64,000 nucleotides of DNA from Franconibacter pulveris DSM 19144 (lineage in GTDB: Bacteria > Pseudomonadota > Gammaproteobacteria > Enterobacterales > Enterobacteriaceae), in the NCBI GenBank assembly GCA_000621185.1, contig KK211222.1, positions 124,001-188,000 on the forward strand. Direction: 5' to 3'. A model generated the notes under the pieces. The model worked only from the letters and a program-made list of their open reading frames with translations. It had not been told where the DNA came from and ran no database searches. This document shows, piece after piece, positions 50,621 to 59,170 of this stretch; position 1 is the stretch's first letter, and each line of letters begins with the position of its first letter. Position numbers and translations under genes: made by a program.

Positions 50621-51040
50621 ATGAAAATGCGCCTTGCCCTTGCAGGCGGACTGCTGGCGCTGTCGGCTTTAGCCGCAGCAAAAAACACGATTTATACATA
50701 CCCGCGAGCAGAGTCTTTGCCTGAAGACAGTACCGCCGTATTTCCGCGCGACCCGGCATTATTAACCCGTTTTGACACCCACATGACGGGGGCGCGTTTT
50801 TTCGCCGCATGGAGCAACAGGCAGAACGAGCGCGAGCGTATCAAAGCCGATATGTATTTCGCAGGTGTGCTGGATGCCACTGAAGGATCGCAGTGGTGTG
50901 CTGACCTACCCATTAAACCTGGCGCTTTGCACGAATGGACCTACGGGTACTTTGCAAAAGTATCACCCGAGCGGCTAAAAAAAGAGCGTGCCGCCGCGCT
51001 TATCGTCGAGGCGGTAAAAAAGGTGACGAACTGTCATTAA
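50621..51040 (+). CDS. Rap1a/Tai-like small exported immunity candidate
   Basis: A 139-residue exported protein (signal MKMRLALAGGLLALSALAAA). The mature C-terminal half follows the Rap1a/Tai pattern: DMYFAGVLDATEGSQWC, then an LxxxxxxYFAKVSPERLKKERAAALIVEAVKKVTNC helix pair with the closing Cys. Such proteins neutralise periplasmic T6SS effectors. The match is by pattern and position, not certain. AAGGAAG precedes the ATG. It stands directly after the sheath genes. Confidence 0.6.
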   Translation: MKMRLALAGGLLALSALAAAKNTIYTYPRAESLPEDSTAVFPRDPALLTRFDTHMTGARFFAAWSNRQNERERIKADMYFAGVLDATEGSQWCADLPIKPGALHEWTYGYFAKVSPERLKKERAAALIVEAVKKVTNCH

Positions 51041-51046
51041 AACACC

Positions 51047-51472
51047 ATGAAAAAAGATATTTTCGCTTTGCTGTTTATTTGCAACAGCGCTTTTGCCGGT
51101 GCGACATCCGATCCTGTCGCTTTTATTAAAGATAAGCCATACATACAGGTCGTAAAAGATATTGTGTTGGCGCGCTGCCTGGCACAAATTGCTGAGCCAT
51201 ATTCCACATTTTCGCTCGATGCGGCGCACACATCAAATGCCCTGCGTGAATGGGTGCCTTTTGATATTGATAACGGTGACAAGAAAATCAATGACCTGAT
51301 CGACCAGTTTAAAGGCGCTGTTAATTATTCGCATAGCGACCGTAGTAAGGACAATAAAGGGTTAACGCTAAATTGTCTGCGTTTATACCACAGCCCTGAA
51401 CTGGATAAGGTGGCGAAAGCGGTTTTATTAGAAAACCCTGACCGCACCTGGAATCAGGATAATCCACAGTAG
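51047..51472 (+). CDS. Tai4-family immunity candidate, copy 1
   Basis: A 141-residue exported protein (signal MKKDIFALLFICNSAFA). It has IVLARCLAQIAEPYSTF, then DAAHTSNALREW and a second Cys in LNCLRLYHSPELDKVAK. This matches Tai4, the inhibitor of the cell-wall amidase Tae4: one Cys in an xxARC helix and one in a C-terminal helix. It begins 7 bases after the previous stop without a clear ribosome site and is probably coupled to it. Confidence 0.7.
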   Translation: MKKDIFALLFICNSAFAGATSDPVAFIKDKPYIQVVKDIVLARCLAQIAEPYSTFSLDAAHTSNALREWVPFDIDNGDKKINDLIDQFKGAVNYSHSDRSKDNKGLTLNCLRLYHSPELDKVAKAVLLENPDRTWNQDNPQ

Positions 51473-51652
51473 TAAAAGACTTCACATTCTTTCCGTTCAT
51501 TCAGGGGGAATGTAAGACTGTCAAATGACATGGGTCGTTTGATATGAGGCAGAGGTAAAATATGGACGGTTTTATTCAGCCCCATGCTTTCCTGTTTGCC
51601 ATATAAGTGCTTTTTCGAAAGCAATAATTTTCATTAACGAAGAGTAGATATT

Positions 51653-52135
51653 ATGGCTATTGATATGTTCCTGAAGGTCGACGGCGTAACCGGCGAATCT
51701 AAAGATTCTAACCACACCGGCTGGACTGATATTACCTCTTTTTCCTGGGGCGCATCCCAGCCGGGTAATATGAGCGTTGGCGGCGGCGGCGGTGCCGGTA
51801 AAGTGAACTTTAACGATCTGCACGTTAATGCGCTGATCGACAAATCGACTACAGCAATCCTGAAACACTGCTCCAGCGGTAAGCACCTGACCAAAGTGGA
51901 ACTGTCTGTCTGCAAAGCAGGCGGCCAGCAGGTGGAATATGCGCGCATTACGCTGGAAGACGTGCTGGTAACATCCGTACAGTACACCGGCGCTGACAAC
52001 GGCGATACCGTAGGCGTGACCTATGCATTCCAGGCTGCGAAAGTGAAACAGCAGTACTGGGAGCAGACTTCCGCTGGTGGTAAAGGCGCAGAAAGCAGCG
52101 CTGGCTGGAATATCAAAGAAAACAAAGAAGCGTAA
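51653..52135 (+). CDS. hcp: T6SS tube protein Hcp (TssD)
   Basis: A 160-residue Hcp. AIDMFLKVDGVTGESKDSNHTGWTDITSFSWG at the start, then GGGGAGKVNFNDLHV and the C-terminal VTYAFQAAKVKQQYWEQ are typical. It stacks as hexameric rings inside the sheath. It has a 180-bp leader of its own and a strong terminator directly after it, so it can be expressed at higher level than its neighbours. Confidence 0.97.
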   Translation: MAIDMFLKVDGVTGESKDSNHTGWTDITSFSWGASQPGNMSVGGGGGAGKVNFNDLHVNALIDKSTTAILKHCSSGKHLTKVELSVCKAGGQQVEYARITLEDVLVTSVQYTGADNGDTVGVTYAFQAAKVKQQYWEQTSAGGKGAESSAGWNIKENKEA

Positions 52136-52139
52136 TTGC

Positions 52140-52171
52140 AGTGAGCCCGCAAGGGCTCACTTTATTCTTTT
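52140..52171 (+). terminator. Terminator directly after hcp
   Basis: A 9-bp stem AGTGAGCCC/GGGCTCACT, loop GCAA, followed by a T-rich run. It would isolate the hcp message. Confidence 0.85.
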
Positions 52172-52184
52172 CAGAGGCACAGGG

Positions 52185-52550
52185 ATGGTGAATAAAGTCA
52201 GCGTGTTGATGTGCTCCGGCCTGTTGGTTTCTTTTCAACTGATGGCCCGCGTGGAATACAACTCCGAGGAATACCTTAAAAACTATGCGTTAAGCACCTG
52301 CCTGGCGCAGGGGTATCAGGCCGACGAAGTCAAAAAAGATGCGTCTGCCGCAGCAAGGGGATACCTGGAGTTTGGCGATTATTCTCTTGAAGCGCATACG
52401 GCTGTAGAGAAACTGGGTAAAACCTTCCTTGAAAAAAAATATGGAAGTCAGGCTGGCGTACCGATGACGATGGCAAAGTGCATCGACTTTTATCACAGCA
52501 AAGAATTATCTGACCTGATTAAAAAATATAAAGGCAAAGCGGATAATTAA
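52185..52550 (+). CDS. Tai4-family immunity protein, copy 2
   Basis: A 121-residue exported protein, the clearest Tai4 of the group. NYALSTCLAQGYQADEVKKDASAAARGYLEFGDYSLEAHTAVEKLGKTFLEKKYG and the KCIDFYHSKELSDLIKKY end match the family closely. Tai4 binds and blocks Tae4-type amidases in the periplasm. The start at 52185 has AGAGGCACAGGG. No Tae4-type gene is adjacent. Confidence 0.85.
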   Translation: MVNKVSVLMCSGLLVSFQLMARVEYNSEEYLKNYALSTCLAQGYQADEVKKDASAAARGYLEFGDYSLEAHTAVEKLGKTFLEKKYGSQAGVPMTMAKCIDFYHSKELSDLIKKYKGKADN

Positions 52551-52619
52551 TTAGCTGAGAAGGAAACCGGTTCTCTGCCACTGCACTTGCCGTGCTGGTT
52601 GAGCGTAACAGGGAAAAGA

Positions 52620-53015
52620 ATGCGTGCGAAACTGATTATTTTTGCTTCCTTAGCCTTATGCAGCACAGGGGCTTTTGCGATGAGCGACTGTGCTCAAGGG
52701 GCTAACGACACCGAAGTATTAAACTGCTCAACGGCAAATAAAGCTCAGGCCGAGGAGTCACTTAATAAAGCGTATGCGCAGGCCAAAAAGCGTATCGCCA
52801 GCAGTTATCAAGCCGCACCGGAAACGAATAAAGCGTATCAGCAAGTGTTGCTTGACTCGCAGCGCGGATGGCTTAAATACCGCGACGGACAGTGCAAGAT
52901 AGAAGCGTACCTGGCCGAAAATGCGAGTAATGTGAATCTCGATTTAGCCAACCAGTGCATTACCCGCCTTGATCTGGAACGAATTAAACAGCTTCAGGCG
53001 ATCCCTTACGAGTAA
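52620..53015 (+). CDS. LprI/DUF1311-type exported protein
   Basis: A 131-residue exported protein (signal MRAKLIIFASLALCSTGAFA). The mature part is an LprI-type domain: DCAQGANDTEVLNCSTANKAQAEESLNKAYAQAKKRI, then SQRGWLKYRDGQCKIEAYL and the closing Cys. LprI in mycobacteria inhibits lysozyme. Found among immunity candidates, it may protect peptidoglycan against muramidase-type effectors. The ATG has AGGGAAAAG. Confidence 0.75.
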   Translation: MRAKLIIFASLALCSTGAFAMSDCAQGANDTEVLNCSTANKAQAEESLNKAYAQAKKRIASSYQAAPETNKAYQQVLLDSQRGWLKYRDGQCKIEAYLAENASNVNLDLANQCITRLDLERIKQLQAIPYE

Positions 53016-53040
53016 TAAGCCTCAATACAGGACTGACGCT

Positions 53041-53394
53041 ATGAAGCGTTTGATGCTAATGCTGTTCATCGCTTTGCCTGCCGTCTGCGCGCAAAGCCTG
53101 CCTGAAATAAGTGCCTTCTCCCAGCAGCAAATTTTTACGCATTGGGTGCAAACCCGCTGCATAAGCAAAATTGCCGATAACGCCTCGCTTAAAAATGACG
53201 CTCAGGCCAGCGCCGCCGCCTGGCTTGAAGCCAGCAACTTGCCGGTTGCGGCTTTTGAAGAAGCGGATGCAGCAACAGCGCAGGCGCTGCAAGCCAAAAC
53301 TGGCGGGTCGATCAAAAGCGACTACCGAGTGCTGAAATGCTCGCTGATTGCCGAAAGCCAGAAAATCCAGGCCCTGTATAACAAGTATCACTAA
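53041..53394 (+). CDS. Tai4-like immunity candidate, copy 3
   Basis: A 117-residue exported protein (signal ending near AVCA/QSL). It keeps the Tai4 pattern: WVQTRCISKI, then ASAAAWLEASNLPVAAFEEADAATAQAL and a second Cys in LKCSLIAESQKIQALYNKYH. It is more diverged than copy 2. The ATG has AGGACTGACG. It lies 25 bp after the LprI-type gene. Confidence 0.7.
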   Translation: MKRLMLMLFIALPAVCAQSLPEISAFSQQQIFTHWVQTRCISKIADNASLKNDAQASAAAWLEASNLPVAAFEEADAATAQALQAKTGGSIKSDYRVLKCSLIAESQKIQALYNKYH

Positions 53395-53464
53395 AAACGG
53401 ATGCGCCGTGTCGGCCGATATGGGCCAGATACGATTTAATGCTATGTAATTACAAGGAAAAGGA

Positions 53465-54418
53465 ATGAAGAAGACTATAAAGCAGTGTTGTCTCGCTTCG
53501 TTAATCGCGATGGCCTGTTTTGCCAGCGCCGGTTGCGATGACCAGACAAACAGCGCCGGTGCCATGCCGGACCCGGCAGCGCAGCAGGAAAATACCGAGC
53601 AACAAGAGATAGCCAAATTTAACGCCTATGTGGATGCGGCGAACGGCTTTACCTACAGCGCGGCGAGCGATCTGGCGAAGCATATCGACTATATGAAGCG
53701 TCAGAAGAAAAACGGCGACTACGATGCTTACTGGGTGGCGGATGATACCTCGCTGAAGCGTATGGCGGAGCGTCTTGGCGAAGCGCGCGCCATGAAACCT
53801 GCCATGGCGGATCTCGACGCGCCAGCCGAATCATACGGCAATGCGCTCAACGCCGCGCTGCCGCTGGTGAAAGAGTTAAATGACTATCAGGATTCAAAAG
53901 GGATGCTGGCGGATGGCGGCCAGAAGGCGCGCGAGAAAGAAGAGCAGTATGTCACGCTGATGACAACCCTGGCGGGCGCCCAGCAGAACTTCAATACCGC
54001 GCTTGAAAAACGCGATGACGCCAATCTTCGACATACTTTCGAAAGTGCGAAAAAAGGCTCGCCGGACTACTACCGCAGCGGCATCGCGCTCTATGCAAAA
54101 GAGACCATGAATGCCGGGGAGACCTTCTTCAACGCCTACAACGACGAGAAGCCGAGTAAGGAGATAGACAACCAGTTCCGCCAGTCGCTGGATAAACTCG
54201 CCGAGATGAACCAGGGGTGCGAGCCGCTGAAAAGCGAAGTCAACGACCTGCTGGGCGCAGGCCGTAGCGCGCTGCGCGACGCGGAGAAAGGCAGCCTCGC
54301 GGTTAACCATTTCCTCAAATCCAATATGAGTATTCGCATGCGCAGCGATGCGGTTAATAGCGCTTATATGAATCTCATCAACAAAATGAACCGCTCCGGT
54401 TGTGAAGCGCGAGGCTAA
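53465..54418 (+). CDS. DUF3829/YiiG-like lipoprotein
   Basis: A 317-residue lipoprotein with lipobox SAGC and Asp at +2, which favours retention in the inner membrane. The mature part is helical, with EIAKFNAYVDAANGF and repeated acidic-basic stretches as in YiiG-type DUF3829 proteins. Function unknown. It closes the inserted group before tagH. Its large size sets it apart from the immunity candidates. Confidence 0.75.
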   Translation: MKKTIKQCCLASLIAMACFASAGCDDQTNSAGAMPDPAAQQENTEQQEIAKFNAYVDAANGFTYSAASDLAKHIDYMKRQKKNGDYDAYWVADDTSLKRMAERLGEARAMKPAMADLDAPAESYGNALNAALPLVKELNDYQDSKGMLADGGQKAREKEEQYVTLMTTLAGAQQNFNTALEKRDDANLRHTFESAKKGSPDYYRSGIALYAKETMNAGETFFNAYNDEKPSKEIDNQFRQSLDKLAEMNQGCEPLKSEVNDLLGAGRSALRDAEKGSLAVNHFLKSNMSIRMRSDAVNSAYMNLINKMNRSGCEARG

Positions 54419-54534
54419 ATAACGGACCATGACGGGCGGCGCGCAGGCGCTGCTCTGTTTCTCAGCACTCAAACGCCGGGCGTCTGGACAGAAACGCGAC
54501 GTTTGAGCGCTAATCATACCAGCAGGAATACGCT

Positions 54535-56523
54535 ATGCGATTCACGATTATTTCCACAAAACCTGGCCACCAGCCGCCTCAGGGCAGCTGTGAGTTTTAT
54601 GCCCCCGGCGGCACCATCGGCCGCGGCACGGATAACAACCTGGTGCTGCCCGACAACGACCGCGTTATCTCCCGCCTGCAGGCGATCGTTCATGTCGATG
54701 CCCAGGGCGAGTGCCGCATCACCAACCGCGGCAGCGTAACCCGCGTTGTGCTGAACGACATCCCGCTGGAGCGGGGGCGTCAGGTGGAGTTGCAGGACGG
54801 TGACATTCTCGGCATCGATGATTACCGCATTGAAGTGACCAGTCTGCACCAGGACACCCAGCCGGTGAGCCGCATGGCCGCGACCATCACGCCGCCGCCC
54901 GCGCCAGCCGCCGCGTCTGCGCCGAAGCCTGCCAGCGCGTCAGCGCGCGCAGAGTCTGCGCCAACGGCGGTGCCGACGGAGATCTGGGACAGCCTGATGC
55001 AGGAGTTCTCTATCTCCGACAGCATCTCCAGCAACCGCACGAAGCCGCAGCCCGCCGCTTCGCACGACCCGTTCGCCCAGCCGAAAGCGGCGGAGCGCAA
55101 TACAGACGATCCGCTGGCGATGTTCCGGGACAGCGATCCGCAGCTTGAGCGTAAGCATGTCGATACCGACAAGCTGTTCAGCGACGACGCGCTGTTTAAG
55201 AACGACAGCATTTTTAACGACGCCACGCCCTCCACGCTGGTGGCGCCTAAAGCGAACGAACCATCGCTGCCAAAAGAAACGCCGCAGGATGAGCTCGATC
55301 CGCTGGCGCTGTTCAGCGGCGGGGCGAGCGCGCCCGCCGCGCGCAACGACGACCCGCTTGGTCTGATGGGCGGGGTGCCGTTAACCCACCCGGACGATCT
55401 GGCGGACCAGCAGAACACGCCTGCCGACGCGCACGAGGCGTCCGCCACGGCGCAGGAGAGCGCGCCGAAAGAGCCGGATCCGCTGGGTCTGCTCGGTGGC
55501 GAACCGTTAACCGCTGAAGCGCACGCCGCCGCGAAAACGGAACAGCGCGATCCGCTGGGGCTGTTTGGCGACGAACCGCCAGCCGCCAAAGCGCAAGAGA
55601 ACGACCCGCTGGGCCTGATGGGCGGCGCGCCGCTGGCGGACGCCCGGGATGCCACTTCAGACAACGCGCAGGACAGCGATCCGCTGGCTGCTTCACCGCT
55701 GTTCGATGCCGAGCCGCCGCGTCAAGACGCTGAAACGCCAGCGGAAGAGCCGGGCCGCCAGGAGTACGCCGGGTTCACCATGCCGACGCCGCAGGCGGTG
55801 GCGCGCAGCGCCACCCAGACGCCGAAAGGCCGCCTGCGTATCGACCCGGTGCAGAACGCCGCCTCCTCGTCGGTTGCGCCTCAGCAGCCCGCTCGCGGCG
55901 ACGTGCTGCAGGGCGAATTGCTGGAAGCGCTGCTGGAGGGCATGGGGCTTGGCGATATGCAGCCGGTGCCGCAGTTCGACCGGGAAAACATGCGCCAGCT
56001 CGGGCAGATCCTCAGCATGTTCTCGCAGGGTACGGTGGCGCTGCTCTCGTCGCGCTCCATTCTTAAACGCGGCGTAAAAGCGGACATGACCATGGTGCTG
56101 GACGACGCCAACAACCCGTTCAAGCTGCTGCCTTCCGGTAAAACGGTGCTGATGCAGATGTTCGGCACCCGCATGCCGGGCTTTATGCCGCCGAAAAAAT
56201 CGGTACGCGACGCGCTTATCGATTTACAGGCGCACCAGCTTGGGATGATCTCCGGCATCCGCGCCATCATCGCTGCGATGCTGCAATCCTTTAATCCGGA
56301 ACAGCTGGAAGAGCAGGCGAAGCTTGACGGCGTCACCTCGCGCCTGTCGCTGCCGGGCAGCCGCAAAGGGGCGCTGTGGGACTATTTTGTTCGCACCTAC
56401 GGTGAGACGGCAGGTGAGATAGAAGATGACTTCCACACCCTGTTTGGCGAGGCGTTCCTGCACGCCTATGACATGGAAGTGAATCAGTACAAAGACTCAC
56501 AGAGCGGATCGGAAGAAGAATGA
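54535..56523 (+). CDS. tagH: T6SS-associated FHA-domain protein TagH
   Basis: A 662-residue protein. The N-terminal FHA domain (about 20-100) reads IGRGTDNNLVLP and VISRLQAIVHV; the usual SxxH is SRLQ, so the His is absent. A long low-complexity linker (about 190-400) repeats the acidic DPLGLMGG-type motif seven times. The C-terminal TagH domain (about 450-660: LLEALLEGMGLG, KSVRDALIDLQAHQLGMISGIRAIIAAML, SRKGALWDYFVRTYGETAGEIEDDFHTLFGEAFLHAY) is diagnostic. It probably takes part in phospho-dependent control with the following phosphatase. The phosphatase start overlaps its stop (ATGA). Confidence 0.93.
   Translation: MRFTIISTKPGHQPPQGSCEFYAPGGTIGRGTDNNLVLPDNDRVISRLQAIVHVDAQGECRITNRGSVTRVVLNDIPLERGRQVELQDGDILGIDDYRIEVTSLHQDTQPVSRMAATITPPPAPAAASAPKPASASARAESAPTAVPTEIWDSLMQEFSISDSISSNRTKPQPAASHDPFAQPKAAERNTDDPLAMFRDSDPQLERKHVDTDKLFSDDALFKNDSIFNDATPSTLVAPKANEPSLPKETPQDELDPLALFSGGASAPAARNDDPLGLMGGVPLTHPDDLADQQNTPADAHEASATAQESAPKEPDPLGLLGGEPLTAEAHAAAKTEQRDPLGLFGDEPPAAKAQENDPLGLMGGAPLADARDATSDNAQDSDPLAASPLFDAEPPRQDAETPAEEPGRQEYAGFTMPTPQAVARSATQTPKGRLRIDPVQNAASSSVAPQQPARGDVLQGELLEALLEGMGLGDMQPVPQFDRENMRQLGQILSMFSQGTVALLSSRSILKRGVKADMTMVLDDANNPFKLLPSGKTVLMQMFGTRMPGFMPPKKSVRDALIDLQAHQLGMISGIRAIIAAMLQSFNPEQLEEQAKLDGVTSRLSLPGSRKGALWDYFVRTYGETAGEIEDDFHTLFGEAFLHAYDMEVNQYKDSQSGSEEE
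55106..55690 (+). repeat. DPLGLMGG-type repeats in tagH
   Basis: Seven DPL(A/G)xx units, with spacers of 12-50 residues: DPLAMF, DPLALF, DPLGLM, DPLGLL, DPLGLF, DPLGLM and DPLAAS. They are coded by near-identical GA(C/T)CCGCTGG(G/C) triplets, suggesting repeat expansion. Confidence 0.8.
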
Positions 56524-57314
56524 ACATCGCAACGGCTTCTCTCTCCCGCCAGGGAACGCGCGCCAGCAACCAGGATCAGACGGGAGAAACCATCGGGGAA
56601 CGTTCGGCCTGCTTTGTCGTCTGCGACGGCATCGCCGGGCTGCCTGGCGGCGATGTCGCCGCCGAGCTCGCCCGCAACAGCATCCTTTCCCGCTTCGATG
56701 GCGATAAACACTTAAACGCGCAGCATATTCGCGACTACGTTCAGCAGGCGAACCGCGCCATCCTGAGCGAGCAGCAGGCGGCGCAGGATTACCGGCGCAT
56801 GGGCACCACGCTGGTGAGCCTGTTTATCGACCGCGACTACCGGCTCGCCTACTGGGCGCACGCGGGCGACAGCCGCCTCTATCTGTTTCGTCGCGGCTGG
56901 CTCTATCACGTCACCACCGACCACAGTCTGGTTCAGCAGATGAAAGACGCCGGTCATCAGACCGACAACATTAACAGCAACCTGCTTTATCTGGCGCTGG
57001 GGATGGAGAACGGCGGGCCGGAGGCGAGCTACAGCGACGTGGTGCCGGTGGAAGACGGCGACGCCTTTTTACTCTGCACCGACGGCTTCTGGCATGGCGT
57101 CAGCGAAGAGCAGATGAAGCAATCGCTGCACATGGTCAACACGCCGCAGGAGTGGCTGACGTTGATGAACCAGATTATTCAAAGAAATGGCGAAGGCGAG
57201 GGCAGCGCTCAGGATAACTACACCGCCGTGGCGGTGTGGATGGGCAGCCCTCAGGACACCACCTTGCTGCACACGCTTTCTGACGCAGCGCAGTTTTTTC
57301 CCCTGCGGGACTGA
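56520..57314 (+). CDS. PP2C-type Ser/Thr phosphatase (PppA-like)
   Basis: A 264-residue phosphatase. The motifs VVCDGIAGLPGGDVAAELA, TLVSLFIDRDYRLAYWAHAGDSRLYLFRRG, TTDHSLVQQM, LCTDGFWHGV and DNYTAVAVW supply the metal-binding Asp residues of PP2C. In T6SS loci PppA opposes the kinase PpkA. Overlapping tagH by 4 bases, it is translationally coupled. No kinase gene is seen in the window. Confidence 0.92.
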   Translation: MNIATASLSRQGTRASNQDQTGETIGERSACFVVCDGIAGLPGGDVAAELARNSILSRFDGDKHLNAQHIRDYVQQANRAILSEQQAAQDYRRMGTTLVSLFIDRDYRLAYWAHAGDSRLYLFRRGWLYHVTTDHSLVQQMKDAGHQTDNINSNLLYLALGMENGGPEASYSDVVPVEDGDAFLLCTDGFWHGVSEEQMKQSLHMVNTPQEWLTLMNQIIQRNGEGEGSAQDNYTAVAVWMGSPQDTTLLHTLSDAAQFFPLRD

Positions 57315-57334
57315 TAAGACACACAAGGATTGAT

Positions 57335-58348
57335 ATGAAACTTTGGCTATCGGGTTTGGCGCTCCTGGCGGTGGCTACCACCGCCCAGGCTGAAAATTAC
57401 CGCATCGTACAGTCGCCTTCGCAAAAGCTGGATGTCTGGATAGATGACATCAAAGACAAAACGCCGCAAAGCTGGTGTAAACCGACGCTGGCGCTGCGCA
57501 TTGTGGCGAACGGCAACAAAGAGGTTTCCATCCTCGATAACTTCGTGCCGCGTCTTGGCTCGCTGCTGGAGCACCAGTGCGGCAAGCTGCAACAGCTCAC
57601 CTGGAAACTGAACGATCCGCAGGGGCAGACGCTGGCGCAGGGCACGGCAAGCAAAGCCAAAACGTGGGCGGTTGAGGTTGCGTCGCAGCCGCAGCCACAG
57701 CAGCAGCCGCAGTTGGCGGTCTCTGCCGCCAGCGCGCCTGCGGGCAATGCGCTCTCGCTGCCCGAGCAGAACCCGGAAACGCTGTCACCTGCGGCGGACC
57801 GCTCGCCCTGGCAGGAGTTTACCCTGCAGGACGGCTGTCACCTGCGCACCTTCTGGCAAGGAGGGGCAGCCGCCCCCGCGCTGTTTATCCCGGCGTCCGG
57901 CGCGGCAGGCTGTGAAAAAGGCAGCTGGCTGAGCGGTCATGCCGTGATGACGCAGGTCAACAACGGCGCGCCAGAGGAGACGCCGGTGACTTACCTCCAC
58001 GGTTTCCCGGTGGTGGGGCTGAGCGACAGCGTCGACCCGGATAAAGTGCTTATCACCTCGGTTAATAAAGAGCGCATGGTCTTCAGCACGGAGAACAGCG
58101 ATCAGAGCTGGATGATCCTGCCTTACGACAGCGCGCTGAACAGCTGGAAGAGCGAAGGCACGGTGGCGGTGGAGGTCTCCCGCGATCTCGCCAGCGACGA
58201 CGTGCGTTTGCAGGCGCGCCTTGAGGCGGTGAAACAGCTCTGGAGCCCGTGGCTCGCCCCGAATGCCCATCTCAATATTGTGTTGATTGACGCGCTGCGC
58301 CCGCAGCTGCGCGATCCCGCCGTTGGCGCCTGGCGCGCAGCAAACTAA
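57335..58348 (+). CDS. Exported T6SS-associated protein, VasI-like
   Basis: A 337-residue exported protein (signal MKLWLSGLALLAVATTAQA). It has Cys in SWCKPTLALRIV and HQCGKLQQL, a Gln/Pro-rich linker (SQPQPQQQPQLAV) and a second beta-rich half with LQDGCHLRTFW, SGAAGCEKGSWLSGHAVM and LTTENSDQSWM-like elements. Position and general pattern suggest the VasI/TagO group of T6SS accessory proteins, but I cannot fix the family. Its leader TAAGACACACAAGGA is identical to that of the Rap1a-like gene. Confidence 0.6.
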   Translation: MKLWLSGLALLAVATTAQAENYRIVQSPSQKLDVWIDDIKDKTPQSWCKPTLALRIVANGNKEVSILDNFVPRLGSLLEHQCGKLQQLTWKLNDPQGQTLAQGTASKAKTWAVEVASQPQPQQQPQLAVSAASAPAGNALSLPEQNPETLSPAADRSPWQEFTLQDGCHLRTFWQGGAAAPALFIPASGAAGCEKGSWLSGHAVMTQVNNGAPEETPVTYLHGFPVVGLSDSVDPDKVLITSVNKERMVFSTENSDQSWMILPYDSALNSWKSEGTVAVEVSRDLASDDVRLQARLEAVKQLWSPWLAPNAHLNIVLIDALRPQLRDPAVGAWRAAN

Positions 58349-58357
58349 GGAGCCGTT

Positions 58358-59170
58358 ATGAATACGCTTTATCAACAGCTGGGTGGCGAGTCGCTCAACG
58401 CCGCGCTGCTGCGCCTGGAAGGCGAAATCAAAACCCGCCCGGCGGACGCCGACCTGCGCGCCGCTTTCGTGCAGTTTCTCGCGCTCGATGGCAACTGGTC
58501 CAGGGCGCTGACCCAGCTGAAAAGCTGGCTTGCGTTAAAACCGCAGGCGAAGCCCACCGTTACGCTGCTTGAGCAGGCCATTGCGGGCGAGCAACAACGC
58601 GAGCAGGTATTAGCTGGTAAGGCCCGCCCGTCGATGCCGGACGCCCAGTGGCCATGGCTTGCAACACTCGCCTCAGCGCTGGCGGAAACCGGCGAACGCG
58701 CCCAGGCGCTGCGCCTGCAGGCGCTGGAAGAGGCCGAGGCGAATCCGGGCCAGCTGACCTTTGAAAATGAAAAAACGCAGCCGTTTGCATGGCTGATGGA
58801 CGGCGACGCCCGCCTGGGACCGGTGTGCGAAGCCATCGTCAATGGCCGCTACGTCTGGCTGCCATTCAGCGCCATTGAAGAGATCCGCTTCCAGGCGCCG
58901 GCGAGCGTCACCGATTTAGTCTGGCGCCACGCGCTGGTGCGTCTTACCGACGGCGCCGAGCAGGTTTGTCAGATCCCGGCGCGCTATCCCTTTGCGCCAG
59001 AGGCGGGCGACCACATCAAGCTTGGGCGCGCCACCGAATGGCTGCCGCTTGATAACGACGAGACGCTATACCAGGGGCTGGGGCAGAAAACCTGGCTTGA
59101 CGAGCAAAACGAAAGCCCGTTGCTCTCGCTAAGCCTGGTGACGTTCACGGCAGGCGACGCGCATGAATAG
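58358..59170 (+). CDS. tagJ: T6SS accessory protein TagJ (ImpE family)
   Basis: A 270-residue ImpE/TagJ protein. TPR-like helices open it (LRAAFVQFLALDGNWSRALTQLKSWLALKP), followed by the ImpE domain (FAWLMDGDARLGPVCEAIVNGRYVWLPFSAIEEIRFQAPASVTDLVWRHALV). In other bacteria TagJ binds the TssB sheath protein and ClpV and affects sheath recycling. The ATG has AAGGAGCCG. It overlaps tssE by 8 bases. Confidence 0.92.
   Translation: MNTLYQQLGGESLNAALLRLEGEIKTRPADADLRAAFVQFLALDGNWSRALTQLKSWLALKPQAKPTVTLLEQAIAGEQQREQVLAGKARPSMPDAQWPWLATLASALAETGERAQALRLQALEEAEANPGQLTFENEKTQPFAWLMDGDARLGPVCEAIVNGRYVWLPFSAIEEIRFQAPASVTDLVWRHALVRLTDGAEQVCQIPARYPFAPEAGDHIKLGRATEWLPLDNDETLYQGLGQKTWLDEQNESPLLSLSLVTFTAGDAHE

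Noticed and set aside
50621-54418. One of the small genes near hcp as a T6SS effector
   Set aside because: All have signal peptides and immunity-type patterns; none shows a Cys-His amidase, lipase or nuclease motif.
54822-55664. 280-residue minus-strand ORF opposite tagH
   Set aside because: Its Ser/Gly/Pro-rich sequence mirrors the tagH repeat region and has no start signal.
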